Shown: positions 42,856 to 51,802 of the stretch, in pieces | Numbering within the stretch: the first letter of the stretch is position 1 | Layout of the letters: each line of letters opens with the position of its first letter | Assembly (NCBI GenBank): GCA_017559905.1 | Contig: JAFYQF010000002.1 | Coordinates: 1-64,000 of the forward strand | DNA length: 64,000 nt | Source of the DNA: a bacterium | GTDB taxonomy: Bacteria > Cyanobacteriota > Vampirovibrionia > Gastranaerophilales > Gastranaerophilaceae | Direction of reading: 5' to 3' | Translations under genes and position numbers: made by a program | The notes under the pieces: model-generated | Told to the model about the DNA's origin: nothing | The model's input: only the letters and a program-made list of their open reading frames with translations | Databases searched by the model: none

Positions 42856-43590
42856 ATGAAAATTGCAGTTATTTCTGATATTCACGCAAATTTAATTGCG
42901 CTAGAAAAAGCTCTTGAGGATATTAAATCTCAAAATTGTGACAAGATTTTTTGCCTAGGTGATTTAGCTCTAGCTGGCGCACAACCAAACGAAACAATTG
43001 AGTTTGTAAAATCAAATACCGACTGGGAAATCATTCAAGGAAATACAGACAAAATGATAGCAGAATGCACTGATGAAATGATTGAAAACGTAAAAAAAGT
43101 TTTTCCTGTAATGGGCAACTCCCTTGAAGATGACAATAAAATTATAACACCCGAAAACAAAGAATACCTAAAACAGCTTCCTGCACAAAAAGAAATCACA
43201 ATAGCTGGAACTAAAATATTACTTGTACACGGGTCACCTAGAAGAAACAACGAAGATATTTTCCCTAATCTTCCAATAGAAACCGTAGAAGAAATGATTA
43301 GTGGAGTTGATGCAAATCTAATACTTTGCGGACACACCCACATGCCAGCAGGCTATCAAACTTCAACAAAACAAACCGTTGTAAACGTAGGCAGTGTTGG
43401 GCGTCCGATGACAGAGGATTTGAAACTTTGTTACGCTATTATAAACTTTAATAATGATACTTTTACGGTTGAGCACAGACTTCTTGATTATGATAGAGAA
43501 AAATCAGCACAAATCGTAAGAAATAGAGGTTTCAAAGACGCAGACAAACTAGCAGATATGTTAACAAAACCATCTCCTAGACACGGCTAG
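42856..43590 (+). CDS. metallophosphoesterase (YfcE/MJ0936-like)
   Basis: Calcineurin-like phosphoesterase of 244 aa with all metal motifs: D-x-H (ISDIHANL), GDLALAG, GNTD, a later histidine in LLVHGSPR and GHTHMP near residue 157. It probably acts on a phosphodiester or phosphomonoester in the cytoplasm; the substrate is unknown. GAGGGAG lies 6 nt before the ATG. Divergent from ispG, and 64 nt before the heptose kinase gene. Confidence 0.88.
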   Translation: MKIAVISDIHANLIALEKALEDIKSQNCDKIFCLGDLALAGAQPNETIEFVKSNTDWEIIQGNTDKMIAECTDEMIENVKKVFPVMGNSLEDDNKIITPENKEYLKQLPAQKEITIAGTKILLVHGSPRRNNEDIFPNLPIETVEEMISGVDANLILCGHTHMPAGYQTSTKQTVVNVGSVGRPMTEDLKLCYAIINFNNDTFTVEHRLLDYDREKSAQIVRNRGFKDADKLADMLTKPSPRHG

Positions 43591-43653
43591 AGATTAAAAT
43601 TTTACCGAAAACTTTGTTTGTGATAGGATAAAAGAAAAAATTTTGAAGAGATT

Positions 43654-44667
43654 ATGATTATGGATTTTGATAAAAAGAAACTTATATCTTATATAAAAAG
43701 ATTAAACGAACCAAAGATTTTAGTTGTTGGAGATTTAGCTATTGATGAAATGCTTTACGGTGATACCGAAAGAATTTCAAGAGAAGCTCCAGTTCTTATT
43801 CTTCAACATACTAAAACGGATATCATTCTAGGTGCAGCATCAAACGCAGCGCACAATGCTTCAACATTAAATGGCGGAAAAGTTTTTGTGGCGGGCGTTT
43901 GTGGAGAAGATTATCAGACAGGATTGCTAACTCAAGCTTTTGAAAAAGCAGGCGTTGATTACAAATACTTAATCAAAGATAAAACAAGAAAAACTACAAC
44001 AAAAACAAGAATTTCAGGTAGCATTTCAACGTCAATTACCCAACAAATCGTAAGAATTGACCGCCAAACAAAAGAAGAATTATCTAAAGAAACAGAAAAT
44101 CTTTTGATAGAAAACATTAAAAAAGCTATCCCTGAAGTTGATGCGGTTATCTTGTCAGATTATCATATCGGAACTTTAACTAAAAAAGTTATAGAAAAAA
44201 CAATTGAAATTGCAAACAAATACAAAAAAATCATTGTAGTTGATGCCCAAAAACATCTTGAATGCTACAAAAACATAACTTCAATGACACCAAACTTGCC
44301 TGATACACAACAAGCAGTAGGTTTCTTCGTTAATAATGACGAAGACTTAAAAAAAGCTGGCGACAAGCTTTTAAGAGAAACAAGGGCTAAATCAATACTT
44401 ATTACCTGCGGTGCTGACGGAATGTTTGTGACTGAACCTAACCGAAAATATACAAAAATCCCTGTATTCAACAAATCTGAAGTATTTGATGTAACAGGTG
44501 CAGGAGATACAGTTACTGCAGTTTACACTCTTGCTCTTGCCGCTGGTGCTGATAGCGTTTATGCAGCTTTAATCGGCAACATTGCAGCAAGCCTTGTTGT
44601 TAAACAATTTGGTTGTGCAACAACTACAATCAGCGAACTTCTTTGCGCTGTTGAAAATATTCTATAG
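43654..44667 (+). CDS. hldA: D-glycero-beta-D-manno-heptose-7-phosphate kinase (HldA/RfaE domain I)
   Basis: PfkB-family kinase of 337 aa, matching the N-terminal half of HldE: ILVVGDLAIDEMLYGDTERISREAPVLI, GAASNAAHNASTLNG, SDYHIGTLT and the C-terminal nucleotide and catalytic motif DVTGAGDTVTAVY. It makes ADP-heptose precursors for lipopolysaccharide core. The cytidylyl domain is missing here, so that step must be elsewhere. Lies just ahead of the DUF4330/ligase pair. Confidence 0.88.
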   Translation: MIMDFDKKKLISYIKRLNEPKILVVGDLAIDEMLYGDTERISREAPVLILQHTKTDIILGAASNAAHNASTLNGGKVFVAGVCGEDYQTGLLTQAFEKAGVDYKYLIKDKTRKTTTKTRISGSISTSITQQIVRIDRQTKEELSKETENLLIENIKKAIPEVDAVILSDYHIGTLTKKVIEKTIEIANKYKKIIVVDAQKHLECYKNITSMTPNLPDTQQAVGFFVNNDEDLKKAGDKLLRETRAKSILITCGADGMFVTEPNRKYTKIPVFNKSEVFDVTGAGDTVTAVYTLALAAGADSVYAALIGNIAASLVVKQFGCATTTISELLCAVENIL

Positions 44668-44676
44668 GAGAGTTTT

Positions 44677-45252
44677 ATGGAAAAATTTCTAAATATTTTT
44701 AAATCACTAAAAATTGTGGATTATGTTATCATTATCGGTTTGATTTTAGCAGTTGGTGTTGGTTATTTTACACTTAAAGGAACAAGGCAAACTGCAAACA
44801 GAAGTATTGAAGCAACCTCTAAAATCTCTTTTGATGTAGTAATCAGAGGAATCACATTCACTGGAGAAGAATTACCTCTAAAAAGTAACGAAAAAACTTT
44901 TATTAGTATAAGAAATGTACCATATTCTGACTTAATAATTACAGATGTAAAATCTGACAGAAGGAAAATAGTACTTCCAACATTTAATACTAAAGATACA
45001 AAAACTGTACTTGTAGTTGACGATGTAGCGTTACCTAATGTTTACGACGCTACCGTAACACTTTCTGACACTGCAAAAATTACAAAAGACGGTGCTGTAG
45101 TTGGTGGAAACAAAATAAAAATCGGGCTTCCTATCACTCTTGAAGGTAAAGATTACCGTTTAAACGGAACTGTTTCTAATATCAAGCTTATCAACGGAGC
45201 AGAAGAAGTAGCTAAAGACCAACAATTAAGTGCAGTGGAAAATGTTCAATAG
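44677..45252 (+). CDS. DUF4330 membrane protein
   Basis: Protein of 191 aa: a short cytoplasmic end, one transmembrane helix (about 15-33, YVIIIGLILAVGVGYFTL), then an extracytoplasmic beta-rich domain. The whole matches the DUF4330 family, which I know mainly from cyanobacteria. AGGAGAG precedes the ATG. The 3' end overlaps the next gene by 11 nt, implying joint translation with the ligase-like protein. Confidence 0.85.
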   Translation: MEKFLNIFKSLKIVDYVIIIGLILAVGVGYFTLKGTRQTANRSIEATSKISFDVVIRGITFTGEELPLKSNEKTFISIRNVPYSDLIITDVKSDRRKIVLPTFNTKDTKTVLVVDDVALPNVYDATVTLSDTAKITKDGAVVGGNKIKIGLPITLEGKDYRLNGTVSNIKLINGAEEVAKDQQLSAVENVQ

Positions 45253-46555
45253 ATTATTAAATTTTATTCAAAATCATACACAATTTATATACAATAATAG
45301 TTTATTAATACAAAGAATAGATAAATTTATTTATTTATCTATACTTGCAGTATTTGTATCCTCAACTGTAATGACTTCAGATTTGATAGGCTTAATAGCC
45401 CTAACAACAACAGCCCTAACAATTACAAAACTATTATTTACTAAAGGCGAAAAGCTTGAAGCTTCAAAATTTGAAATATGGTTGCTGGCATATTTTATGA
45501 TTGTAATAATCAGCCTTGCTGGTTCAACCTTGTTTGCATTAAGTTTGAAAGGTTTTCTAAAGACATTAACCTATCTAGGATTTTATGTTTCAGTTGCACA
45601 TTTCCTAAAAAGCAATAAAGACAAAATATTCCCAATTTGCGCAACAATAGGGCTTTGCATAAGCTTTGAAGGAATTATAGGAACTTTGCAGAACTTTAAC
45701 AAAGTGCAAGAAATTGCAACTTGGCAAGATGTTTCAAAACTTAACCCCGAACAAATCATGACAAGAGTTTACGGAACATTAAAGCCACTGAACCCAAATC
45801 TTTTGGGCGGATATTTTGTTGCAGGGCTTCCTGCACTTTACGCAACAGTTGCCACATTCCTTGCTGATAAAAAATACAAATGCGTTCTTATTGCAGGAAT
45901 ATTTGCACTAATTTCAACTGTAGCACTTGTTTTGACGGGTTGTAGAGGTTCATATCTTGGACTTTTAGCTATTATGGGCGGAACTTTCTTGGTATCTGCA
46001 AAATATTTGTGGCAAAATTACAAAGCAATATATATTTCAATAGTAGGTGGATGTATTGCACTAATAACCAGCGCAATACTATTATCTACCTCTTTGAGAG
46101 CTAGAGTATTATCAATATTTGCAATGCGACAAGATTCTTCAAACTCTTTTAGATTTAATGTTTACCAATCTTCATTCAATATGTTTAAAGAAAATTGGTT
46201 ATTAGGAATAGGTGTTGGCAACAAAAACTTTAGAGAAATCTACGGAATATATATGCGTACTGGTTTTGATGCTTTATCAGCGTATAATGTTTGTCTTGAA
46301 ATTGCAGTTGAAAGTGGAATTTTTGCACTTGTAGCTTTTTTAGGATTTTTAATAACAGCTTTAATCGACAGTATAAAAATCATTATCAAATCAACTGATA
46401 CTAAAAAAGTTATTTTCTTATCTGCAGCAACTATTTCTATTTGTGCAATGATGGTTCACGGGCTTGTTGACACTGTATTTTTCAGACCACAAATCCAATT
46501 TATTTTCTGGACAATGGTTGCTATTATTTCTGCGATATTAAAAGATGAAAAATAA
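45242..46555 (+). CDS. O-antigen ligase / IctB-like membrane protein
   Basis: Polytopic membrane protein of 437 aa (about ten helices). The Wzy_C/O-antigen-ligase signature is present: GTLKPLNPNLLGGYFVAGLPALYA, LVLTGCRGSYLG and the loop RFNVYQSSFNMFKENWLLGIGVGN. The latter resembles cyanobacterial IctB proteins and glycan ligases. It probably transfers or exports a glycan at the envelope. ATG 45242 is used, though a GTG four codons upstream is possible. Following the heptose kinase and DUF4330 genes, it fits an LPS-assembly role. Confidence 0.88.
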   Translation: MFNRLLNFIQNHTQFIYNNSLLIQRIDKFIYLSILAVFVSSTVMTSDLIGLIALTTTALTITKLLFTKGEKLEASKFEIWLLAYFMIVIISLAGSTLFALSLKGFLKTLTYLGFYVSVAHFLKSNKDKIFPICATIGLCISFEGIIGTLQNFNKVQEIATWQDVSKLNPEQIMTRVYGTLKPLNPNLLGGYFVAGLPALYATVATFLADKKYKCVLIAGIFALISTVALVLTGCRGSYLGLLAIMGGTFLVSAKYLWQNYKAIYISIVGGCIALITSAILLSTSLRARVLSIFAMRQDSSNSFRFNVYQSSFNMFKENWLLGIGVGNKNFREIYGIYMRTGFDALSAYNVCLEIAVESGIFALVAFLGFLITALIDSIKIIIKSTDTKKVIFLSAATISICAMMVHGLVDTVFFRPQIQFIFWTMVAIISAILKDEK

Positions 46556-46631
46556 TATAAAGTTTATGTAAAGACACACTATTACTGTGGTATCATATTG
46601 TTAAGGGTAGTAGTTAAGAAGGAGAAATTAT

Positions 46632-47756
46632 ATGATACCTATTTTAGATTCAAAACGTCAATATGCACAAATTGGCGCAGAAGTTGAAAAAGCAGTGTGC
46701 GAAGTTTTACGTTCTGGTTCTTACATCCTTGGACCTCACGCAAAAGCATTTGAACAAGAAATGGCTGATTTTTACGGTTGCAAATACACAATCGGCTTAA
46801 ACTCTGGTACTGATGCTCTTCATTTAGCGTTAAGAGCTTTAGATATTGGCGCAGGTGATGAAGTTATCACTGTTGCTTTCACATTTGTAGCTACAACAGA
46901 AGCTATCGGAATCGTTGGCGCAACTCCAGTGTTTGTTGACATCGACCCTGATACATTCAACATTGATGCATCTAAAATAGAAGCTGCTATTACACCAAGA
47001 ACTAAAGCTATCATCCCTGTTCACTTATACGGTCAACCTTGCGATATGGATGTAATTATGGATGTTGCAAAACGCCACAATTTACACGTTATCGAAGACT
47101 GTTGTCAAGCTGTTGGTGCTTTATATAAAGGCAAAATGGTTGGTACATTCGGCGAATTTGGTTGCTTAAGCTTCTACCCAACTAAAAACCTAGGCGGTAT
47201 GGGTGATGGCGGTTTATTAATGACTAACGACGAAGCTCTTAAAAATAGAGTTGTAGCATTAAGAAACCACGGTGGTGCTATTCGTTACTACCACGATGAA
47301 ATCGGTGTTAACAGCCGTCTTGACGAAATCCAAGCAGCAATCTTAAGAATTAAACTTAATTACATTAAACAATGGAACGAACAAAGACGTGAACACGCTT
47401 ACTACTACAATGAACTATTGAAGGATTGTAAAGATGTTCAAACTCCTGTTGAAATGGATGATACATACTGTGTTTACCACCAATACACAGTAAAAATCCC
47501 TAACAGAGATGCTGTTCACAAAATGCTTCAAGAAAATGGCGTTGGCGCAATGCTTTACTATCCAGTGCCACTTCACTTACAAAAAGTTCACGCTCACTTG
47601 GGCGTAGGCAAAGGCTCATTGCCTGTAACTGAAAAGAATACAGAACTTGTTGTTTCACTTCCTATGTTCCCAGAACTAACAAAAGAAGAACAACAAACAG
47701 TTGCAAAAACTCTTATCAACTGTATCGAAAAATCAAAAACTGCAGTTGGTGTATAG
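46632..47756 (+). CDS. DegT/DnrJ/EryC1/StrS-family sugar aminotransferase
   Basis: PLP-dependent aminotransferase of 374 aa that aminates keto-sugar nucleotides. GLNSGTDALHLALRAL, PVHLYGQPCDM and the aspartate of IEDCCQAVGA are present, and the PLP lysine is in SFYPTKNLGGMGDGG. LRNHGG and RLDEIQAAIL complete the signature. Likely used for an amino sugar of the LPS or capsule, next to the heptose kinase/ligase cluster. GAAGGAG lies 7 nt before the ATG. Confidence 0.93.
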   Translation: MIPILDSKRQYAQIGAEVEKAVCEVLRSGSYILGPHAKAFEQEMADFYGCKYTIGLNSGTDALHLALRALDIGAGDEVITVAFTFVATTEAIGIVGATPVFVDIDPDTFNIDASKIEAAITPRTKAIIPVHLYGQPCDMDVIMDVAKRHNLHVIEDCCQAVGALYKGKMVGTFGEFGCLSFYPTKNLGGMGDGGLLMTNDEALKNRVVALRNHGGAIRYYHDEIGVNSRLDEIQAAILRIKLNYIKQWNEQRREHAYYYNELLKDCKDVQTPVEMDDTYCVYHQYTVKIPNRDAVHKMLQENGVGAMLYYPVPLHLQKVHAHLGVGKGSLPVTEKNTELVVSLPMFPELTKEEQQTVAKTLINCIEKSKTAVGV

Positions 47757-47775
47757 TTAAAAATAAAAACATATC

Positions 47776-47807
47776 AAAAAAGGCGAATTTGAAAATTCGC
47801 CTTTTTT
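47776..47807. terminator. bidirectional terminator
   Basis: AAAAAAGGCGAATTT / AAATTCGCCTTTTTT stem between convergent genes. Confidence 0.9.
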
Positions 47808-47823
47808 ATTTATCATTTACTAC

Positions 47824-48972
47824 TTATTTATTAAATCTTTCATCCTGCCCTTCTCTTGGACCAAAGAATCTATTAAACACATAACTAACAGCACTCAAGC
47901 CAGCCACTGCGCCTACTGCTATCAATGCAATTCTAGAAATTGATGGAGCATGTGGCAACTCCTCTGTAACATTCAACCATTCTTTTTTGAAAAATAAATC
48001 ATCTGCGTTCTTATAAAATATTTTTTCAATCAAATCATCAGCATCTTTGCTAAAGTTTTCTTTGATAACTGTTTTTAAAGTCCCTACAGTTCTTTCGTAA
48101 GCTTGTTTTGGAGATAATCCTCCGGCAAGCTTTTCACCATAACAACCTAACGGAGCATCTGTACCAAACAAAACTCTGTCAGTCGCATCATTTTCTTGAA
48201 GCATTTTTATTAACTTAACAACACTTGGCTGTTCCGCTTTAGCTAAACCATCGTCGCCCCAATCAACCCAAGACAAATCCACATACAACTTCGCATCTTT
48301 ATTTTTCAAAGAAGTTTCTAATACCTCTATAGCCTCATCATGTGAAATAGGCGCTTTACCAGCTCCCATATGAGCCATAACTACTGGAACATCAGGGAAT
48401 TCTTTTGCCGCATTATATATAGACTTTGGTGAAGATATCACATCTTTTACAGAACCATCATCGTTTAAATTTACATCAGAATGAAACACACAAGGTAGTT
48501 TGTACCTTTCTGCAAGCCTTAAATATGTTCTATAAGCCTTGTTATCAGCTTGAAGATTAAAATCTCTAGGATGGAACTTCAAACCAACAAACTTGTCCGG
48601 ATTCTCTTTTAGTAATTTATTAATATTGGCAGAATTTCCACCTGTTTTGGAAGGCTGACAAACGGCTAAGGGATGGTACTTCGGATTTTGAGCACAGAAA
48701 TCAAGCATTTCCTTATTCCCATCAATTTCGTTCTTCATTCCATCCCTGATTAAACAATCCAAATTTGAAACAATTACTTTTTCAACATTATCTTGTTGTT
48801 GAACACCGCTAACAGACACATTCAATGGAGCTTTAACAAAAGAATCTAAATGATTTCCATCATACATAGCAAGCTCATTTGGATTATCTACTCTCTTAAA
48901 ATGACCATAATGAATGTGTGAATCAATTATCACTCCCTTAAAAGAAACCCCGTTCACTGCACCAATTATCAT
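47824..48972 (-). CDS. amidohydrolase-2-like protein with FKG leader and C-terminal membrane tail
   Basis: Protein of 382 aa. After the short leader MIIGAVNGVSFKG, the metal-dependent hydrolase core starts with IIDSHIHYG (HxH); LKFHPRD, CVFHSDV, VVMAHMG and FGTDAP complete an amidohydrolase_2 barrel. The last 45 residues contain a hydrophobic helix (RIALIAVGAVAGLSAVSYVF) and a short basic end, a possible tail anchor. That combination is unusual for this enzyme class. It overlaps the upstream gene by 4 nt. Confidence 0.7.
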   Translation of the reverse strand: MIIGAVNGVSFKGVIIDSHIHYGHFKRVDNPNELAMYDGNHLDSFVKAPLNVSVSGVQQQDNVEKVIVSNLDCLIRDGMKNEIDGNKEMLDFCAQNPKYHPLAVCQPSKTGGNSANINKLLKENPDKFVGLKFHPRDFNLQADNKAYRTYLRLAERYKLPCVFHSDVNLNDDGSVKDVISSPKSIYNAAKEFPDVPVVMAHMGAGKAPISHDEAIEVLETSLKNKDAKLYVDLSWVDWGDDGLAKAEQPSVVKLIKMLQENDATDRVLFGTDAPLGCYGEKLAGGLSPKQAYERTVGTLKTVIKENFSKDADDLIEKIFYKNADDLFFKKEWLNVTEELPHAPSISRIALIAVGAVAGLSAVSYVFNRFFGPREGQDERFNK

Positions 48973-50849
48973 CCAAATATATCTCCTATATTAACGTCAT
49001 TATCAGCACGACGTTCTAAAATTTTTAACCCTTTTGCAGAAAGATGTCTTACTTCTCCTGAAGCGTGCATACATTCAATTTCAGGATACATTTCACCTCG
49101 ACGTTTTGCTATTTCAGCCAACTGCACAAAACAGTCAGCGATTTTACCCCTAATTTCCTCAGTAGCTATGCGTCTGTCATCTTTGGCATAATCTTCTAGG
49201 AAATTTTTACTTAACGTATTAATGTATTTATTATAACACCAATTAGCTCCACCATAATCGCCTAAACCGAATTTCACATCACCCAAATGTTTGTATGTTA
49301 GTGTATGAATTTCTTTACGTCTATTAAAACCTTCCATCTCATTATATTCAATAGCCTCTTGGAACAAAGATTCAGCTTCTTTTAAATTATTATGAGATTT
49401 TTCCTTTAAAGCACTTTGGAACGTATTGAACGCTGCAGTACTGAAATTAACATTGATTTTTGCACTCAAATCATCTGCAAAACGTTGTCTTTCAACGTCA
49501 CGTTTGATTGCATTAAGCATTGAATATGAACTACCCCACATTCCTCTAACGCTAGGTTTTCCGTTGCTTTCACAATCAGCCTCTGGGTAAATTATTTCAT
49601 AATGAGAATTTCTTCTATAATAATTTTTCAAATTTGAATCTACAAAATCACCTTTATCGTAAATTTTGCCTTCAAACAAAGTACCTTCATCAAACAATTT
49701 CCATACAGGATATAATTTGTCAGAGAAAGCTGAAGTATCATCGCCATTTTCTAAAGCTGATTTGAAAGCATAAGTTTTATCGTCATCCGCCACAACTTCA
49801 TCAACATGTTTACCAACAAATCTAGCAACTTCACTCACTTCATCGTTGTAAGGGAAATCTTCAACAGGGATTTGATTTGTAACTGTGTCTTTGTAACTAT
49901 AACCTACAAGTCTACCGTTTTCTCTAACAGGAGATAAGTTATAAACACCTCTAGCGCCATCATTTACGGTTGTATCATACGCTGAATAAATATGGTCAGA
50001 ATATCCATCTCTCTTTTTCAAGTTCACAACTTCCGCTTTCGACAACGCTAACAAGTTAAAATCATACCAACCCTCATTTTGAATATAATCCAACATGTTA
50101 TGAACTCTACCTTCTTTGTCATATCCAGTAGCTAAATAATTTGTTAATTCAGGTTTTTCACCTCTTACATCCGCCATCCAAATTAAAGAGTTGTATTGTG
50201 GATGTTCTGCCGGTACATAAACCTTTTTACAATTCAATTTGTTTATCTCTTGAATAATACCATAGGCATACTCAATACCTTGATTATTTGGATCCATATA
50301 ACGAATATATTTTTTATACTTTTCAGGTTCTTCATAAAGAACTTTCAAGAAATCCATTATTTTCTTTTTGCAAGTTTGAGTTGTATGTGGACGCAAATGT
50401 AAATAGTAACCCATTACTTGCTTATATTGTTCCGCTAAATTTTGCAACGGAACACTAATTTTAACAGGAATTGCAACATAAGAGTTTTCATCAGTCAAAC
50501 CAAATTTATTAATTTCTTTTAATTGTTCCTCAATATTCTTCAGCGGTTTATTGAGACTCCAATCTTCAGTATCCTCCGCTCTGTGTAGTTTTACGTCAAT
50601 TCGTGGAGAATCTGCTTTTGTAAATTGCGCCATTTCAATAGCATGTTTTCCGCCATCAACAATATGTACGTCATATCCCATAAAAGAAATAGTTTTTGGT
50701 GGATTCAAAGGTTTTTCAACTGATTGTGAAACAGATTTCACAAAAGAATCACTGGTAACATTCAAATTATAAGCAGAAGTCTGCGCATAATTTTTTGAAT
50801 TATTAACCTTTTGATTTGACCAAAACATAGATATAGGCGCAATTTTCAT
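48969..50849 (-). CDS. large soluble hypothetical protein with FMG leader and C-terminal TPR-like repeats
   Basis: Protein of 626 aa. The N-terminal 55 residues are polar and Asn/Ser-rich, ending KTISFMGYDVHIVDGG (F at 56), a longer version of the shared F-x-G leader. The central 350 residues are unrecognised. The C-terminal part (about 490-610) has TPR-like repeats (AESLFQEAIEYNEMEGFNRRKE, LGDVKFGLGDYGGANWCYNKY). Co-transcribed and translationally coupled with the amidohydrolase, which may act on or with it. Promoter motif at 50891-50919. Confidence 0.6.
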   Translation of the reverse strand: MKIAPISMFWSNQKVNNSKNYAQTSAYNLNVTSDSFVKSVSQSVEKPLNPPKTISFMGYDVHIVDGGKHAIEMAQFTKADSPRIDVKLHRAEDTEDWSLNKPLKNIEEQLKEINKFGLTDENSYVAIPVKISVPLQNLAEQYKQVMGYYLHLRPHTTQTCKKKIMDFLKVLYEEPEKYKKYIRYMDPNNQGIEYAYGIIQEINKLNCKKVYVPAEHPQYNSLIWMADVRGEKPELTNYLATGYDKEGRVHNMLDYIQNEGWYDFNLLALSKAEVVNLKKRDGYSDHIYSAYDTTVNDGARGVYNLSPVRENGRLVGYSYKDTVTNQIPVEDFPYNDEVSEVARFVGKHVDEVVADDDKTYAFKSALENGDDTSAFSDKLYPVWKLFDEGTLFEGKIYDKGDFVDSNLKNYYRRNSHYEIIYPEADCESNGKPSVRGMWGSSYSMLNAIKRDVERQRFADDLSAKINVNFSTAAFNTFQSALKEKSHNNLKEAESLFQEAIEYNEMEGFNRRKEIHTLTYKHLGDVKFGLGDYGGANWCYNKYINTLSKNFLEDYAKDDRRIATEEIRGKIADCFVQLAEIAKRRGEMYPEIECMHASGEVRHLSAKGLKILERRADNDVNIGDIFG

Positions 50850-50890
50850 AATTATTCAGCTTTCATCACTATTTCATTAATACCCACTAT

Positions 50891-50919
50891 ATATAAACCC
50901 TACAATAAATTATTTGCTA
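50891..50919 (-). promoter_or_regulatory. TAGCAAA/TGTTTTWAT-class promoter motif (reverse)
   Basis: Reverse strand TAGCAAA (50919-50913), 13-nt spacer, GGTTTATAT (50899-50891), upstream of the 50849 operon. ACTAGCAAA context as in three other copies. Confidence 0.55.
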
Positions 50920-50961
50920 GTTAAAAGCCAATTTTTAATAAAAATTTTACAAAACATAACA

Positions 50962-50995
50962 AAAAACCCCGCAAAAACTTTCAGCGGGATTTTTA
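50962..50995 (-). terminator. Rho-independent terminator
   Basis: AAAACCCCGC / GCGGGATTTT inverted repeat (one wobble pair) with a T run on the reverse strand, 26 nt after the 51021 gene. Confidence 0.75.
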
Positions 50996-51020
50996 AAGTA
51001 AAGAGAGAGACTAAAACCTT

Positions 51021-51314
51021 TTAACCAATTCCTATTGTACGCCCAGTAAGAATTGTACCATCGTCACGATATGCCAATATTTGCTCCGTAAAATTATTTT
51101 GAAACGGATTCAAACCAGTAGCGAAAGGACTCGTTTTACTTAAAAAACTCATACTTGTCGGATCCATATTTTGTTGATATCGCATAGTATTGCTCACATC
51201 AGCTATTCTTGACGTGTCATAATAATTGGTTGGACTCAACCCAACTTGAGCATCATCACCAAGATTTACCCGATTTATAGGGGCAATACCGCCGTTGTTG
51301 TAACCGCTTGACAT
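51021..51314 (-). CDS. 97-aa hypothetical protein with APINRV motif
   Basis: Polar, Gly/Asn/Thr-rich protein without signal peptide or helix. GGIAPINRVNLGDDA near the N-terminus resembles LAPIGRVDAYNGNN of the 18733 product, and the tail TILTGRTIGIG is glycine-rich. Likely a member of the same small lineage-specific family. A GGAAAAGG-like ribosome-binding site lies before the ATG, and a weak TAGCAAA-like motif (51445-51439, reverse) lies about 125 nt upstream. Confidence 0.5.
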   Translation of the reverse strand: MSSGYNNGGIAPINRVNLGDDAQVGLSPTNYYDTSRIADVSNTMRYQQNMDPTSMSFLSKTSPFATGLNPFQNNFTEQILAYRDDGTILTGRTIGIG

Positions 51315-51592
51315 ATTTCGACCTTTTCCAATTAGTTAACCAAAATCCACTTTAATTCTATGTTGATAAAGCTCTCAATCGGTTGACTAATTTTTATTTT
51401 TATACTCTTATATATATAAAGTATATACTCTTATAAAAATTGCCTTTTTCTGTTTTGTGAACTTTACATTTATTTACATAAATTACATACCCAATTTTTA
51501 TTAAAAATAACATATTATTAAGTTTTGTAAAGTGTAAAATCTACACTATTATTGTGTTTTTGGATTTGCTAAAAATTTATTAAACCAATTTG

Positions 51593-51621
51593 TTGACATT
51601 TAAAAACTAGTATGCAATAAT
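51593..51621 (+). promoter_or_regulatory. sigma-70-type promoter of a candidate sRNA
   Basis: TTGACA at 51593-51598, 17-nt spacer, AATAAT at 51616-51621 with an upstream TG (extended -10). No coding start follows within 100 nt. Confidence 0.55.
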
Positions 51622-51627
51622 AGGTAC

Positions 51628-51768
51628 ATAAGATTTAAGTGTAGTCGAAACACTAAATATAAATAGATTCATTAACCCCAAAAACATATAAACTCCTAAA
51701 TAATAAACACTAAAAGAGACCATTAGGATGCAGAAAACGACCCACTCAGTAATGAGTGGTTTTTTTTA
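51628..51768 (+). ncRNA. candidate small RNA of about 140 nt
   Basis: Bounded by a near-consensus promoter (51593-51621) and a Rho-independent terminator (51740-51768), with no convincing open frame; a 21-codon ATG frame at 51729 has no ribosome-binding site and runs through the terminator. It sits in a 490-nt gene-free gap. No known sRNA family recognised. Confidence 0.4.
51740..51768 (+). terminator. Rho-independent terminator of the candidate sRNA
   Basis: CCACTCA-GTAA-TGAGTGG followed by eight T on the forward strand. Confidence 0.85.
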
Positions 51769-51802
51769 CGAACGAGCAGAGGCACGAGCATAGCAAAAGT
51801 CT

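Noticed and set aside
51729-51794. 21-codon frame at the end of the candidate sRNA
   Set aside because: No ribosome-binding site and it reads through the terminator hairpin.
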